From: Nisaea sediminum
GTDB lineage: Bacteria > Pseudomonadota > Alphaproteobacteria > Thalassobaculales > Thalassobaculaceae
Length of the DNA stretch: 64,000 nt
Reading direction: 5' to 3'
Assembly: GCF_014904705.1 (NCBI RefSeq)
Contig: NZ_JACZCQ010000005.1
Location: 62,001 to 126,000 of the forward strand
Every line of letters begins with the position of its first letter. Within the stretch, counting starts at the first letter, position 1. The notes under the pieces are model-generated. The model made no database searches, was not told where the DNA came from, and was given only the letters and a program-made list of their open reading frames with translations. The position numbers and the translations under genes were made by a program. This document shows, in pieces, positions 17,628 through 27,074 of the stretch.

Positions 17628-19205
17628 CTAGACCGCAAGCGCGCCCGCGAGCGGCGTCATCGGATGCGCCGCCGCCGAGGGCCCGTCCGGCCCGACCATC
17701 GCGCCGAGCGGGCAGGCATACATGATCGGATAGGTGGTCGGCGGCCAGCTCTCGGTCGGCGCCACCTGCTTCAGCGCCGCCAGGGTGGCCTCGTCCAGAC
17801 GGGCATCGGCGTAGATCGTGTCAATGGCGCCGAGATCGACACGCGGCGCGTCCAGCGCAGTGGCGAGATCCATGCCGAAATCGCTGACGAAGGAGCAGAG
17901 CTGGAACACGGCCGGCATGATCTTGCGCCCGCCCGAGGCGCCGAAGCCGAACCATGGCTTACCGTCCCTCGTCACCACCGCCGGCACCATGTTGCAGAGC
18001 GGCTTGGTATCCGGTTTCAGCGAGTTCGGCCGGCCCGGGCGCGGGTCGAACCAGTTGATGCCGTTGTTCATCATGATCCCGGTCTCCGGGAACAGCAGGC
18101 GGCTGCCGAAACGGGAGAGCAGGGTCGTCGTGATCATCACGATATTGCCTTCGGCATCGGCCGCCGCGATATGGCTTGTGCAGCTGCGATCTCCATGGTC
18201 GCCGGCGTGACCGAGATGTTCCATCCGGTACTCGTAGGCCGCTTTCAGCGTTTTCGCGTAGGCGGCATAGGTGGCCGCGTCCGGGGCCGCTGCGGAGAAT
18301 TCGGGAAGATCCTTCAGGGCGTCCGCGAAGCTCGGTCCGGCGGTGAGGCCCGCGGGAACATAGTAGGTCGCACCGCCGCGCGTCATCGAGATCGGCTCCT
18401 GGATCTCCGCCTCGTAGGCTTCGAGATCCGCCATCGAAAGGGTCGAGCCGAATCGCGCCGCATCCTTTGCGATACGTTCCGCGATCTTGCCGCGATAGAA
18501 GCTCCCGGCGCCGTCCCGCCCCAGCTCCTCGAGCGTGTCGGCAAGCTTGCCCATCGGGATGAATTTCGGTGCCGGGTTCGCATCCATCGCCGGCGGGCAA
18601 CCGTTCGGCAGCCAGATCTCGGCGCTGGTGGGGTATTTCCGGAGCGCCGGCATGTCGGCCCCGCACATCAGAGTCGTCCACCAGGTCACCCGGTGCCCGC
18701 GCCGCGCCAGCGCCGCCGAAGGCGCGACGATCTCGGCGAGGCTCTTGCTGCCGTACTTCTCCAGCGCGAGGGCATAGCCCGCCACCGTGCCCGGCACGGC
18801 GATCGAATGCGGTCCGTTGACGTTCCGGTCCTCGACCACCGCCGGCCAGCCGAACAGATCGGCGCCGGTGCCCTTGGCAAGCGCATATGTCGCCGTGTCG
18901 AGCCCCTTCGGGGACTTCATGGCGAAATCGACGACTCGGACGGCCTTTTCCTTCGCCGAATAGAGGGTGATGAAGCCGCCGCCGCCGAGGCCGCTCATCC
19001 AGGGTTCCGCGACGGTGAGTGCGAAAGCGGTCGCGATCGCCGCGTCCATCGCGTTGCCGCCCGCCTCCAGCATCGCCTGCCCGACCGCCGCCGCCTCGAC
19101 ATTCTGCGAAGCGACCGCGCCGCGCTTTCCGGTTGCCGCGGGCTTTTCGGCACGCCATGTCTCATAGACCCGCTCGGTGGCGGTGACGGAAGCGGGAAGG
19201 CTCAT
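17628..19205 (-). CDS. Gamma-glutamyltransferase family protein
   Basis: The 525-residue protein is an Ntn-hydrolase of the gamma-glutamyltransferase family, which hydrolyse or transfer gamma-glutamyl groups and mature by self-cleavage at a threonine. The expected cleavage point is CTSHIAAADAEGNIV; upstream features are GGNAMDAAIATAFALTV and GLGGGGFITLY, and downstream GSRLLFPETGIMMNNG and FGFGASGGRKIMP. No signal peptide is apparent from the ATG at 19205 (GGAG upstream), unlike classical periplasmic GGT, so a cytoplasmic amidase-like role is possible. The gene stands alone between the cyclase and a divergent secreted-protein gene. Confidence 0.85.
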   Translation of the reverse strand: MSLPASVTATERVYETWRAEKPAATGKRGAVASQNVEAAAVGQAMLEAGGNAMDAAIATAFALTVAEPWMSGLGGGGFITLYSAKEKAVRVVDFAMKSPKGLDTATYALAKGTGADLFGWPAVVEDRNVNGPHSIAVPGTVAGYALALEKYGSKSLAEIVAPSAALARRGHRVTWWTTLMCGADMPALRKYPTSAEIWLPNGCPPAMDANPAPKFIPMGKLADTLEELGRDGAGSFYRGKIAERIAKDAARFGSTLSMADLEAYEAEIQEPISMTRGGATYYVPAGLTAGPSFADALKDLPEFSAAAPDAATYAAYAKTLKAAYEYRMEHLGHAGDHGDRSCTSHIAAADAEGNIVMITTTLLSRFGSRLLFPETGIMMNNGINWFDPRPGRPNSLKPDTKPLCNMVPAVVTRDGKPWFGFGASGGRKIMPAVFQLCSFVSDFGMDLATALDAPRVDLGAIDTIYADARLDEATLAALKQVAPTESWPPTTYPIMYACPLGAMVGPDGPSAAAHPMTPLAGALAV

Positions 19206-19316
19206 TGAACACTCCGGGCATGGGGATTGCATGGCCGCAAGAAGCTGCGACGGACCGAGTGTGATGGGTAGAATGTGCAGAAATCAATTCCGCGCGTCAG
19301 AAAGGGTGACGTTCCA

Positions 19317-19985
19317 ATGAACGGCTTCGCGAAATCGATCTGTCTGGCTTCGGTCGCGCTGCTTGCCGCGCTGGGGTCGACGTCGCTCCAGCCGGCACCG
19401 GTTGCCGCGCAGGACAGCGAACCGGCCGCGCCCGAGGGTCTGAACGATGCCGATTGCGCAAAGGTCCCGGGCGGCAACGCGCCGGTGAACATCCTGGCAA
19501 GGATCGAAGGCGGCATGGCGGTCGAGAATCTCGAATTCACCTACTTCGGCAAGAAGCTGTTCCAGTTGACCCAGCAGGATTTCGATTATCTCAAACGGCT
19601 GATCCCCTATTGCCGCGAGCAGTCGACGGATCAGACGAACTACATCATCGACAGGCTGGCGGTTCTGATCCTCGAGGCACAGGCGACCCGGACGAAATCC
19701 ATCGAGTGGATCGAGAAGACCTCGGCGCAGCTCGACAAATTGCCGGCGACCAAGGAATCGATCGAGGAAGTCCATAACATCTGGGCCGAATTGCAGAACC
19801 GCCGGCTCGAGATGACGGCGGCCGACACCCGCTATCTCTCGAAAAAGATCGACGAGACGCGGGACCGGCTCTACCGGGAAGCGGACCTCGCGGCGCCCGG
19901 CCGGAACAAGCAGGATCCCACGCTCCAGGTCAGCCCGTTCCTTCCCGAGATTCCCACCGACGAGCGCAAACCCGATCCGAGCTGA
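19317..19985 (+). CDS. Secreted protein of unknown function
   Basis: The 222-residue protein starts with a clear signal peptide (MNGFAKSICLASVALLAALG, cleavage likely near APVAAQ-DS). The mature part is charged and largely helical, with two cysteines (DADCAK and IPYCREQ) that could form a disulfide in the periplasm, and a proline-rich acidic tail. I do not recognise a family. The ATG at 19317 follows AAGGGTGACG. It is divergent from the gamma-glutamyltransferase gene, with no evident operon partner. Confidence 0.7.
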   Translation: MNGFAKSICLASVALLAALGSTSLQPAPVAAQDSEPAAPEGLNDADCAKVPGGNAPVNILARIEGGMAVENLEFTYFGKKLFQLTQQDFDYLKRLIPYCREQSTDQTNYIIDRLAVLILEAQATRTKSIEWIEKTSAQLDKLPATKESIEEVHNIWAELQNRRLEMTAADTRYLSKKIDETRDRLYREADLAAPGRNKQDPTLQVSPFLPEIPTDERKPDPS

Positions 19986-20075
19986 GACGGCTCTCTTTTC
20001 GATTTTCCGCGTGCCAAGCAGGCGGCGGCGCGACACACTCCCCGGCACCAACAGAGTTCCACGGGGAGGATGACA

Positions 20076-20840
20076 ATGTCGGGAAACGGCAAGACCGCAA
20101 TCGTGACCGGCGCCGGATCGGGTGTCGGACGGGCCGTTGCGCTGGCGCTGCAGGGCGCAGGCTACAATGTCGCGCTGGCCGGCCGGCGTCTGGATGCGCT
20201 TGAAGAGACCGCCGCCATGGCGAAGACCGGCGGCGGCGCGATGCTCGCGGTGCCGACCGATGTCGGCAAAGCGGCGGATGTCGACGCGCTGTTCGACGCG
20301 GTGAAGAAGACCTTCGGGCGGCTCGACGTGCTGTTCAACAACGCCGGCATGGGCACGCCCGCGATTCCGATGGACGAACTGACGACAGAGCAATGGCAGG
20401 CCGTCGTCGACGTCAACCTGACCGGCTCATTCCTCTGTGCCCAACGCGCCATGAAAATGATGAAGCAGCAGAAACCCCAGGGCGGGCGGATTATCAATAA
20501 CGGCTCGATCTCGGCCCATGCGCCGCGCCCGAACTCGGCGCCCTATACCTCGACCAAGCACGCGATCACCGGCCTCACCAAGTCGATCTCGCTCGACGGG
20601 CGGCCGTTCGACATCGTCTGCAGTCAGATCGATATCGGCAATGCCGTCACACCCATGACCGAGCGCATGGTGAAGGGCGAGGGCGTGCCGCAGGCCGACG
20701 GGTCGATGAAGATCGAACCGCGGATGGACGTCGCCCATGTCGCCAGCTCGGTGCTCTACATGGCGAGCCTGCCGCTCGAGGCGAACGTGCAGTTCATGAC
20801 CGTGATGGCAACCAAGATGCCGTTCGTCGGCCGCGGTTGA
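20076..20840 (+). CDS. SDR family oxidoreductase
   Basis: The 254-residue protein is a classical short-chain dehydrogenase/reductase: cofactor motif [14 protein letters not shown] at the core strand, catalytic Ser in [10 protein letters not shown] and YTSTK as the Tyr/Lys pair. The substrate is not evident. The ATG at 20076 is favoured over the one at 20070 because GGGGAGG lies at proper spacing from the second. It converges on the mutT gene with a six-base gap and is otherwise single. Confidence 0.87.
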   Translation: MSGNGKTAIVTGAGSGVGRAVALALQGAGYNVALAGRRLDALEETAAMAKTGGGAMLAVPTDVGKAADVDALFDAVKKTFGRLDVLFNNAGMGTPAIPMDELTTEQWQAVVDVNLTGSFLCAQRAMKMMKQQKPQGGRIINNGSISAHAPRPNSAPYTSTKHAITGLTKSISLDGRPFDIVCSQIDIGNAVTPMTERMVKGEGVPQADGSMKIEPRMDVAHVASSVLYMASLPLEANVQFMTVMATKMPFVGRG

Positions 20841-20846
20841 CCCCGT

Positions 20847-21263
20847 TCAGAGGAAATCGCGCAACATCGCCACCAGCGGCACGTCGGCGGGCGGCATCGG
20901 GTAGTCGGCAAGACGCATCGGCCGGACCCACTTGACCGCCTGCCCCTCGCGCGGGCGCACGTCGCCCCACCAGCGCCGGCAGAGATAAAGCGGCATCATG
21001 AGGTGGAAATCCTCGTAGGCGTGCGAGGCGAAGGTGAAGGGCGCGAGGCAGCTTTCCTTCGTGTCGATGGACAGCTCTTCCTGCAGTTCGCGGATCAGCG
21101 CCGCTTCGGGGCTTTCACCCGCATCGACCTTGCCGCCCGGAAACTCCCAGAGCCCGGCCATCGACTTGCCTTCCGGACGCTGCGCCAGCAACACCCGCCC
21201 GTCCGCATCAATCAGGGCCGCGGCGACCACAAAGACGACGGGCTTGTGCGCGCCGCCGCTCAT
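20847..21263 (-). CDS. mutT: MutT-type 8-oxo-dGTP diphosphatase (NUDIX)
   Basis: The 138-residue NUDIX hydrolase has the complete box GGKVDAGESPEAALIRELQE followed by EL, and the substrate-side residues ALIDADGRVLLAQRPEGK expected of MutT. It would remove oxidised nucleotides. The ATG at 21263 overlaps the stop of the upstream acetyltransferase by four bases; a longer in-frame extension upstream belongs to that gene's region. The order argJ-GNAT-mutT is common in Alphaproteobacteria and supports the assignment. Confidence 0.88.
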   Translation of the reverse strand: MSGGAHKPVVFVVAAALIDADGRVLLAQRPEGKSMAGLWEFPGGKVDAGESPEAALIRELQEELSIDTKESCLAPFTFASHAYEDFHLMMPLYLCRRWWGDVRPREGQAVKWVRPMRLADYPMPPADVPLVAMLRDFL

Positions 21264-21814
21264 ACCGACGCCTTCCCGGTGCGGGTCAGCCAGTCCGCGC
21301 GCTGCATGTCCAGCTTCACCATCTCTACCCTGTCCCCGAAATTGGGCCGCGGCACCTCGATGATCCCCGCGTTCCTCAGCCCGCATTTCTCCATCACCCG
21401 GATGGACGCCGGGTTTTCCGGCATCGCCGCACCCCAGATATTCTTGAGACCCAACGTTCCGAAACCGAAATCGAGCATGGCGGAAAGGGCCTCGCTGGCA
21501 TAGCCGCGCCCCCAGGCGGACTTGGCGTACCAGTAGCCGAAATGCGCCGTCTCTTCGGGATCGAAGCGCAGATCGATCGTGCCGACGATGGCGTCCGACG
21601 CCTTTTCGATCACCAGGAAGTAATGCCCCTTGCCCTCGGCGCGGCCGGTCCGGGCCCGCTCGATATAGGCGTCCGCATCGGCGCGCTTGTAGGGCCACGG
21701 AACCGAAGTGAGGTACTTGATGATGTCGAAATCGTTCATCCGCGCATAAAGCGCATCGCCGTCGGAGAAGGCCGGCGCCCTGAAGGCCAGCCGTTCCGTT
21801 GTCACCGATTCCAT
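21260..21814 (-). CDS. GNAT family N-acetyltransferase (RimJ/RimL-like)
   Basis: The 184-residue protein belongs to the Acetyltransf_3 group: TERLAFRAPAFSDGDALYARMND at the N-terminus is typical, with the acetyl-CoA loop in SAWGRGYASEAL and NPASIRVMEKCG. Such enzymes acetylate protein N-termini, amino acids or small amines; the substrate is not known. It lies 10 bases after argJ and overlaps mutT by four bases, so the three are one operon. Confidence 0.85.
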   Translation of the reverse strand: MESVTTERLAFRAPAFSDGDALYARMNDFDIIKYLTSVPWPYKRADADAYIERARTGRAEGKGHYFLVIEKASDAIVGTIDLRFDPEETAHFGYWYAKSAWGRGYASEALSAMLDFGFGTLGLKNIWGAAMPENPASIRVMEKCGLRNAGIIEVPRPNFGDRVEMVKLDMQRADWLTRTGKASV

Positions 21815-21824
21815 GACAGAAGCC

Positions 21825-23057
21825 TCAGCTGCGGTAATCCGCGTTGATGCTGATATAGCCGTGCGTCAGATCGCAGGTCCAGACCGTGGACTTGCCGGAG
21901 CCGACCCCGACGTCGACGTCGATGCCGATCTCCCGGCCCTTGAGATGCGCCGCAACCGGGGTCTCGTCATAATTCGGGTCGCGCATGCCGCCCACGGCGA
22001 TGTCGACGCCGCCGAAGCCGATCCGGATCTTCGAGACATCGATCGGCTGTTCGGACTTGCCGACCGCCATCACCACCCGGCCCCAGTTCGCGTCCTCGCC
22101 GGCGATCGCCGTCTTGACCAGAGGTGAGTTGGCGATCGCGAGAGCGATCTTGCGTGCCGAGAGATCGCTCTCCGCACCGGTGACGCGCACCTCGATCAGC
22201 TTTTGCGCCCCCTCGCCGTCGCGGACCACGAGCAGCGCCAGTTCCTTCAGCACTCCTTCCAGCGCCGCCTTGAACGCGTCGAGCGCCGGATCCTCCGCAG
22301 ACGATGGAGCGGCATTGCCCGCCTTGCCGGTCGCGAACAAGAGCAGCGTGTCGCTGGTCGAGGTGTCGCTGTCGACGGTGATCGAGTTGAAGGTCCGGTC
22401 GACCACCGGCGTCAGCACGGCTTGCAGAACATCGGACGGGATGGCGGCGTCGGTGAAGACAAAACTCAGCATGGTCGCCATGTTCGGCTGCACCATGCCC
22501 GATCCCTTGGCGATGCCGGCGATCTTCACAGCCTTGCCGCCGATCTCCGTCGTCGCGCCCGCGCCCTTGGCGAAGGTGTCCGTGGTCCGGATCGCGGTCG
22601 CGGCCGCGTCCCAGGCGCCATCCCGCAGCGCGTCCTTCGCTTCCGGAAGCTTGGCAATGATCTTGTCATGCGCCAGCAGCTCGCCGATGACACCGGTGGA
22701 GGCGACAAAGACCTCGTCCGGAGTACAGGACAGAAGTGCCGCCGCCGCCGAGGCAGTCTCCCGGACCGCGGCTTTGCCAGCCTCGCCGGTGAAGACGTTC
22801 GCGTTACCCGAATTGACCACGAGCGCACGCCCGCTGCCCTTCGGCAGGATCTCGCGGCACCAGGCGACCGGCGCCCCCGGCGTCGTCGAGCGGGTCAGCG
22901 TCCCGGCGACCGTGGTCCCCTCGGCGAGTTCGGCAACGAGCACATCGGGTCGGTTCTTGTACTTGATTCCGGCCATGACGGCAGCGGTCCGCACGCCGGC
23001 GATTGCGGGAAGCTCCGGAAAACTTTCCGGCGCGAGCGGTGAAACCTGATCGGACAT
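21825..23057 (-). CDS. argJ: Bifunctional glutamate N-acetyltransferase/amino-acid acetyltransferase
   Basis: ArgJ transfers the acetyl group from N-acetylornithine to glutamate, the recycling step of arginine synthesis, and may also acetylate glutamate from acetyl-CoA. The 410-residue proenzyme self-cleaves before a threonine; the expected site is visible in KGSGMVQPNMATMLSF (ATM). NSGNANVFTGEAG and the C-terminal VWTCDLTHGYISINADYRS are further family marks. It follows the parvulin-type isomerase gene by 28 bases and precedes the GNAT-mutT pair. Confidence 0.95.
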   Translation of the reverse strand: MSDQVSPLAPESFPELPAIAGVRTAAVMAGIKYKNRPDVLVAELAEGTTVAGTLTRSTTPGAPVAWCREILPKGSGRALVVNSGNANVFTGEAGKAAVRETASAAAALLSCTPDEVFVASTGVIGELLAHDKIIAKLPEAKDALRDGAWDAAATAIRTTDTFAKGAGATTEIGGKAVKIAGIAKGSGMVQPNMATMLSFVFTDAAIPSDVLQAVLTPVVDRTFNSITVDSDTSTSDTLLLFATGKAGNAAPSSAEDPALDAFKAALEGVLKELALLVVRDGEGAQKLIEVRVTGAESDLSARKIALAIANSPLVKTAIAGEDANWGRVVMAVGKSEQPIDVSKIRIGFGGVDIAVGGMRDPNYDETPVAAHLKGREIGIDVDVGVGSGKSTVWTCDLTHGYISINADYRS

Positions 23058-23085
23058 GGCGCGAAGATCCCTTGCGACGCGGCTG

Positions 23086-23997
23086 TTACTTCAGCTCTGA
23101 GCCGTCCGGCCCGAAGCGCTTGATCTCGACACCGCCGCGCAGCGCCTCGACCGTCTTCTGAAGGATCTCGCGGGTCATTTCCTGCGCGATCTGCGGCTGT
23201 ACCTGCTCGAAGCTCGGCGGCTCGATCGCGCGCCGGTCTTCGACCTTAATGACGTGCCAGCCGAACTGGGTCTTAACCGGATCTTCCGTAACCTCGCCCG
23301 GCTTCAGCGCGAAGGCGGCCTCCGAGAACGGGGGAACCATGGCCTCCTTGGTGAAATAGCCAAGGTCGCCGCCACTGCTGCCGGACGGACCGGTGGACTT
23401 CTCCTTCGCCAACTCGGCGAAGTCGGCACCCTTCTTCAGTTCCGCGATCACCTCGCGAGCTTCGGCTTCGGTGGTCAGGAGGATATGACGTGCCTTCACC
23501 TCCTCGCCGGTCTCCGTCGAGGTGGCAAGACTTTCCTCATAGCGCTTGCGGAGCGCCGCATCATCCATCTGGGCCGAGATTTTCTCGGTCAGGAAGACTT
23601 CCGAAATGATCTCGCTTTCGGCCTGCGCGACCCGCGCCTTCACGTCGTCGCGATCCTGCAGCCCGGCCTCGCGCGCCGCGTTCGCGATCAGGCGCGCATC
23701 GATCGCGCGATCAAGCATCGGCGGATAGATCTGCTCCATCGGCGCCTGCTGGTACTGCTGCGGCAGTTGCTGGATCTGCGCCAGAATCTCGGCGAGATAG
23801 ATCGGCTCACCGTTGATCGTCGCGACGATTGTCGTGGCCGGATCGATGGCCGCCTGTTCCGCCGGAACGGTCTTGGCCGCGGCGCCGGACTGCTGCGCGG
23901 CGGCCGGCGGGACAAAGGTGGCCAGCATCCCAAGGGCCGCCGGTATCAACACCGCCTTCACGGAACGCGCTGCACGCGGGAAGCAAGTCAAGATCAT
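23086..23997 (-). CDS. Periplasmic parvulin-type peptidylprolyl isomerase
   Basis: The 303-residue protein begins with a signal peptide ([20 protein letters not shown], cleavage near PPAAAQQ). A SurA/PrsA-like helical chaperone region and one parvulin domain follow, with [21 protein letters not shown] and [14 protein letters not shown]. It should help folding of exported proteins. The ATG at 23997 is chosen for the signal peptide; a longer in-frame extension exists but looks non-coding. It is next to argJ and, in many Alphaproteobacteria, directly divergent from secA; here three genes intervene. Confidence 0.9.
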   Translation of the reverse strand: MILTCFPRAARSVKAVLIPAALGMLATFVPPAAAQQSGAAAKTVPAEQAAIDPATTIVATINGEPIYLAEILAQIQQLPQQYQQAPMEQIYPPMLDRAIDARLIANAAREAGLQDRDDVKARVAQAESEIISEVFLTEKISAQMDDAALRKRYEESLATSTETGEEVKARHILLTTEAEAREVIAELKKGADFAELAKEKSTGPSGSSGGDLGYFTKEAMVPPFSEAAFALKPGEVTEDPVKTQFGWHVIKVEDRRAIEPPSFEQVQPQIAQEMTREILQKTVEALRGGVEIKRFGPDGSELK

Positions 23998-24131
23998 GTC
24001 AGTGCCTTTCGCCGGGCACCGCCCGCGCTCTCGGGAAATCTCGGGCACGGCGCGCACCCGCCGCACGGTCAGAAGCAGGCCTATCAGATCGCCTGAGGAG
24101 CGGCAAGGCGCCTTATCGCTCCGGGGGCGGC

Positions 24132-25013
24132 TCAGGCTTTCTGGAACGGAAGGATCAGGTCGAAGCCCAGCCACTCCGCCGGAGACCGGTGGTCGCTGAA
24201 GTCGCTGTTGTCGGCGCGGATCAGGACGATCGCGCCGTCTGTATCGTCACTGCCGCCGAACAGTGGCAGATCCCGGCGCACGGTTTCGATGATGCGGCTG
24301 GCAATGACCGCGCCATGGTCCCCGGTATCGACGAAGACACCGGGCTTCGGCTCATGCACCGCAGCCTCGCCGCGCACGTCGAACACCACACCGGTGGCGC
24401 TGAAATCAATCCGGTCGAGAAACTCCGCCTCGCCGATGGATATCTCGGCCGCGCCGCGCAGCTCGTCATAGCGCGCCGAGATGTTCTTGAAAGCCAGCCC
24501 CGTTGGCAGCCGGTCCGGAGTCCCACCCTGGCGAACGTAGCGTTCCCGGGCCGGACGCACCGCGCTCAGGGCGGCGATATGAAACCGCCTCTCCACATCG
24601 TGCGCCGCATTGTCCGGCACCTTCATAAGGCCATGCACCACCAGCCCGACATTGGTGACGGCCCGGCGGATCAGGCTGGTCAGATCCTCCGCAAGCAAAA
24701 CAGCGGTCGAGCGGGAAATCAGGACATCTTCATTGCTTTGCGGCGCGGGGTTCTGTGTGGCGCCCGCATAGGCCCTGGCGGCATAGGACGCTTGCGGCCC
24801 CGGCGCGGTGCCCGACAGACGGATCTCGACGCTTTCGTCGTCCGGATGCTTCTTGTTCTGCTGATCTCCATGGGATGACTCGCCACCCGAACGCCGTTCG
24901 TCGCGACGGGGCGTGACGCGCTGATTCAGCGCTTCGCCGGTGACCGGGCGGTTTGTCCGCACTGTCGTCGGCGCGACCACCCCGGACGTATATCCGGTGA
25001 TCCGGTCAACCAT
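24132..25013 (-). CDS. Protein of unknown function (293 aa)
   Basis: I do not recognise this family. The first 75 or so residues are polar and low in order ([19 protein letters not shown]), the rest looks like a folded alpha/beta region ([49 protein letters not shown]). No signal peptide or membrane segment. The ATG at 25013 is preferred to one at 25064 because a predicted promoter (25068-25096) would place transcription start near 25061, leaving no leader for the longer form. It is the first of three genes interposed between the isomerase gene and secA. Confidence 0.65.
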   Translation of the reverse strand: MVDRITGYTSGVVAPTTVRTNRPVTGEALNQRVTPRRDERRSGGESSHGDQQNKKHPDDESVEIRLSGTAPGPQASYAARAYAGATQNPAPQSNEDVLISRSTAVLLAEDLTSLIRRAVTNVGLVVHGLMKVPDNAAHDVERRFHIAALSAVRPARERYVRQGGTPDRLPTGLAFKNISARYDELRGAAEISIGEAEFLDRIDFSATGVVFDVRGEAAVHEPKPGVFVDTGDHGAVIASRIIETVRRDLPLFGGSDDTDGAIVLIRADNSDFSDHRSPAEWLGFDLILPFQKA

Positions 25014-25067
25014 CCGTCCACCCTTTCTAGGTAACGCAAGTTCATCAAACTTCACATGACGCAAAGA

Positions 25068-25096
25068 ATTTTAATCGAAATTAATGATAGTTTCAA
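25068..25096 (-). promoter_or_regulatory. Predicted promoter of the unknown gene at 24132-25013
   Basis: On the minus strand TTGAAA (25091-25096) and TAAAAT (25068-25073) are separated by exactly 17 bases, close to sigma-70 consensus. It lies in an AT-rich stretch about 50 bases before the chosen ATG at 25013. Confidence 0.55.
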
Positions 25097-25174
25097 TGCT
25101 TCAGCCTACTGCGAATCAAGTTTCCAGCGCTTTTCCGGCTGAACGGCTTCGGCCGCACTTGCCTTCAATGCATA

Positions 25175-25927
25175 TCAACGTGCGAAAAAGATATTCCGAC
25201 TATAACCATTGCGATGTACGAAACCCAGTTCGACATCTTCATGAAAGCCTGCTTTCTGCAAATCGCGCCTGAGATCGCGGTGCTGATCGATCTGATCCGA
25301 CAGCTCGATATTGATTCCCCGCAGGCGGGGATCGTCGAGCAACTTTCCGAGCCCTGACACAACAAGATGTTCGAGGCCGTCTACATCGATCTTGATAAAG
25401 GTTGGCGCCGCGACATTGTAGCTCGAGGCGAAATCTTCGAGCCGCATCGAAAAAACCCCCTGACGGAAATCAGGCTCTACCGGGTTCAGCGCTTCATCCA
25501 GAGATTCTCCGACGGAATGCCCGCTGCTTCCCGCCTCTCGGTTTCTGGCGAAAAGAATGCTCAGGCCGGTATGATCCAGAGCTCCGAGACAATATGGGAT
25601 CACCCTTCCGCTGAGGCCGTTCAACATGACGTTGCTGCATAGGAGCGCGAAGTTCCGCCCATCCGGCTCAATTGCATAACACTGCGCCCCACGCACTTTG
25701 GCCGCATAGATGCTGTAGGTGCCTACATTGGCTCCGACGTCATAAAGCACGTCGTCGGGAGAAAGCCTGTCGAGCCAGCGGATCGTCCCAGGTTCCTTGG
25801 ATAACAACGTCCTCGCCCTGTAGTCCGCGATTCTAGATGAACAATCGAACGATATCTCGACGTCACTCAGGACGATTTTACGGACCGGCCGCGTATTCCA
25901 GAATTCTTCAAGTCTTCCGGCCTTCAA
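25175..25927 (-). CDS. FkbM family methyltransferase
   Basis: The 250-residue protein has the SAM-binding motif VLYDVGANVGTYS (about 60-72), the acidic ribose-binding IEPDG and the FkbM-type core IKIDVDGLEHLVVSG. FkbM enzymes O-methylate sugars in polysaccharides and natural products; the target here is unknown. GC content is visibly lower than in surrounding genes, suggesting recent acquisition. It lies 60 bases downstream of the oxygenase gene on the same strand, so they may form a unit. Confidence 0.85.
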   Translation of the reverse strand: MKAGRLEEFWNTRPVRKIVLSDVEISFDCSSRIADYRARTLLSKEPGTIRWLDRLSPDDVLYDVGANVGTYSIYAAKVRGAQCYAIEPDGRNFALLCSNVMLNGLSGRVIPYCLGALDHTGLSILFARNREAGSSGHSVGESLDEALNPVEPDFRQGVFSMRLEDFASSYNVAAPTFIKIDVDGLEHLVVSGLGKLLDDPRLRGINIELSDQIDQHRDLRRDLQKAGFHEDVELGFVHRNGYSRNIFFAR

Positions 25928-25987
25928 GCCCGTTCTCCCGAAACGATCATCACGGCCGCTTCCGCGAACCGTCAGATATCAATTTGG

Positions 25988-26827
25988 CTAGGCCAGTAAT
26001 GCCTTGGCTCTTGCTTCGACGGCATCCCAGCTATTGTCCTCGCCTTCCTCGCGGTAACGAAGCGTCATCACGACGGCTCGGCGCGAGAGGCCTTCCGGTG
26101 CGCGAATACGCCCGATGGCATGGAACGAGTCCACCGATTTACAGAACATGCATGCTGTATTCGGTGCGTAGCTCGAGACGAAGAACGGTTCGGTATCCTG
26201 CCAGAACCGGTCAAGCACCTCCCGGGGCACTCGGTTCATGTTCGGGTCGAACCAGTCGGGTTTCCGTCCATCGCGAAACCGAAAGAAATACGTGCCGCCC
26301 CCATATTCCTTCCGCCAACCCTCCTGAGGAAAATAGAAGAGTATGGTGGCAATCTTACTCACCGTATCTGTGTGGGGTGAATTGAACTGACCATTGGCGA
26401 GACGTGCGAACTGCAGTCCCAACGTCATTCTTTCGTCGATGAGGTCCAGGAACCTACTTTCTTCGGAAAGCCGCTCGGAGAAATCACGCGGCAATCGCGG
26501 CGGGATTTTCGAAGCATCCCTGTACCGCTTCAGTCCGGGATACACGAGCCGGCCCACGCAACGCGCGAATTCTCGATTCAGCGTGCCTTTTACAAACTCC
26601 GACCAGGCCTTGGACTTCTTGGCGACGGCGAAAAAACCTTCATCCGACGAGCTCGCCGCAATCTTGCGATCGAGCCCGCCTTGCTCTCCCCAATGTTCGT
26701 TGGGGACAGGGAATTCGTCGCTGAGCCGGGTATAGAAATCGCCCGGGAAGACATCGCTGAACTGACGAACGAAGAAAGGGTCGTCGAACTTGACGAGTCC
26801 GTCCTCTTTAAACTGAGGAATGGGCAT
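25988..26827 (-). CDS. Putative 2-oxoglutarate/Fe(II)-dependent oxygenase
   Basis: The 279-residue protein shows the 2OG-Fe(II) facial triad pattern: H152-x-D154 in NSPHTDTVSK, and distal H236 in SVDSFHAIGRIR followed 13-14 residues later by the arginine pair in GLSRRAVVMTLRYRE that would hold 2-oxoglutarate. EYGGGTYFFRFRDG between them fits the barrel. It would hydroxylate an unknown substrate. The ATG at 26827 has GGAGAG upstream and is preferred to one at 26857. With the FkbM gene it suggests a small tailoring pair inserted beside secA. Confidence 0.75.
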   Translation of the reverse strand: MPIPQFKEDGLVKFDDPFFVRQFSDVFPGDFYTRLSDEFPVPNEHWGEQGGLDRKIAASSSDEGFFAVAKKSKAWSEFVKGTLNREFARCVGRLVYPGLKRYRDASKIPPRLPRDFSERLSEESRFLDLIDERMTLGLQFARLANGQFNSPHTDTVSKIATILFYFPQEGWRKEYGGGTYFFRFRDGRKPDWFDPNMNRVPREVLDRFWQDTEPFFVSSYAPNTACMFCKSVDSFHAIGRIRAPEGLSRRAVVMTLRYREEGEDNSWDAVEARAKALLA

Positions 26828-26995
26828 TCGCTTCTCTCCGTATCGAACAGACACCATCGAATGCTAGTCACACTATTAGATTATTCCCGTCAAGCTACGC
26901 GACCGGTAACGTGTTTGCCGCCCTTACCGGCTGCGAACGCGGTTCAAGTTGTGGAGATCTGGACGGTTGAAGTGCCGCAGGCACGCCGGGCCGCG

Positions 26996-27024
26996 TTGAC
27001 AGGAATTGCGCGACCCCCTATCTG
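26996..27024 (+). promoter_or_regulatory. Predicted secA promoter
   Basis: TTGACA (26996-27001) and TATCTG (27019-27024) are separated by 17 bases, a near-consensus sigma-70 type promoter. Predicted transcription starts near 27031, giving a leader of about 45 bases before the secA ATG. Confidence 0.7.
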
Positions 27025-27074
27025 TCAGCCACCCGGTCTATGGCCGGACACCTGTTTCCATATCAGAGGTCGGC

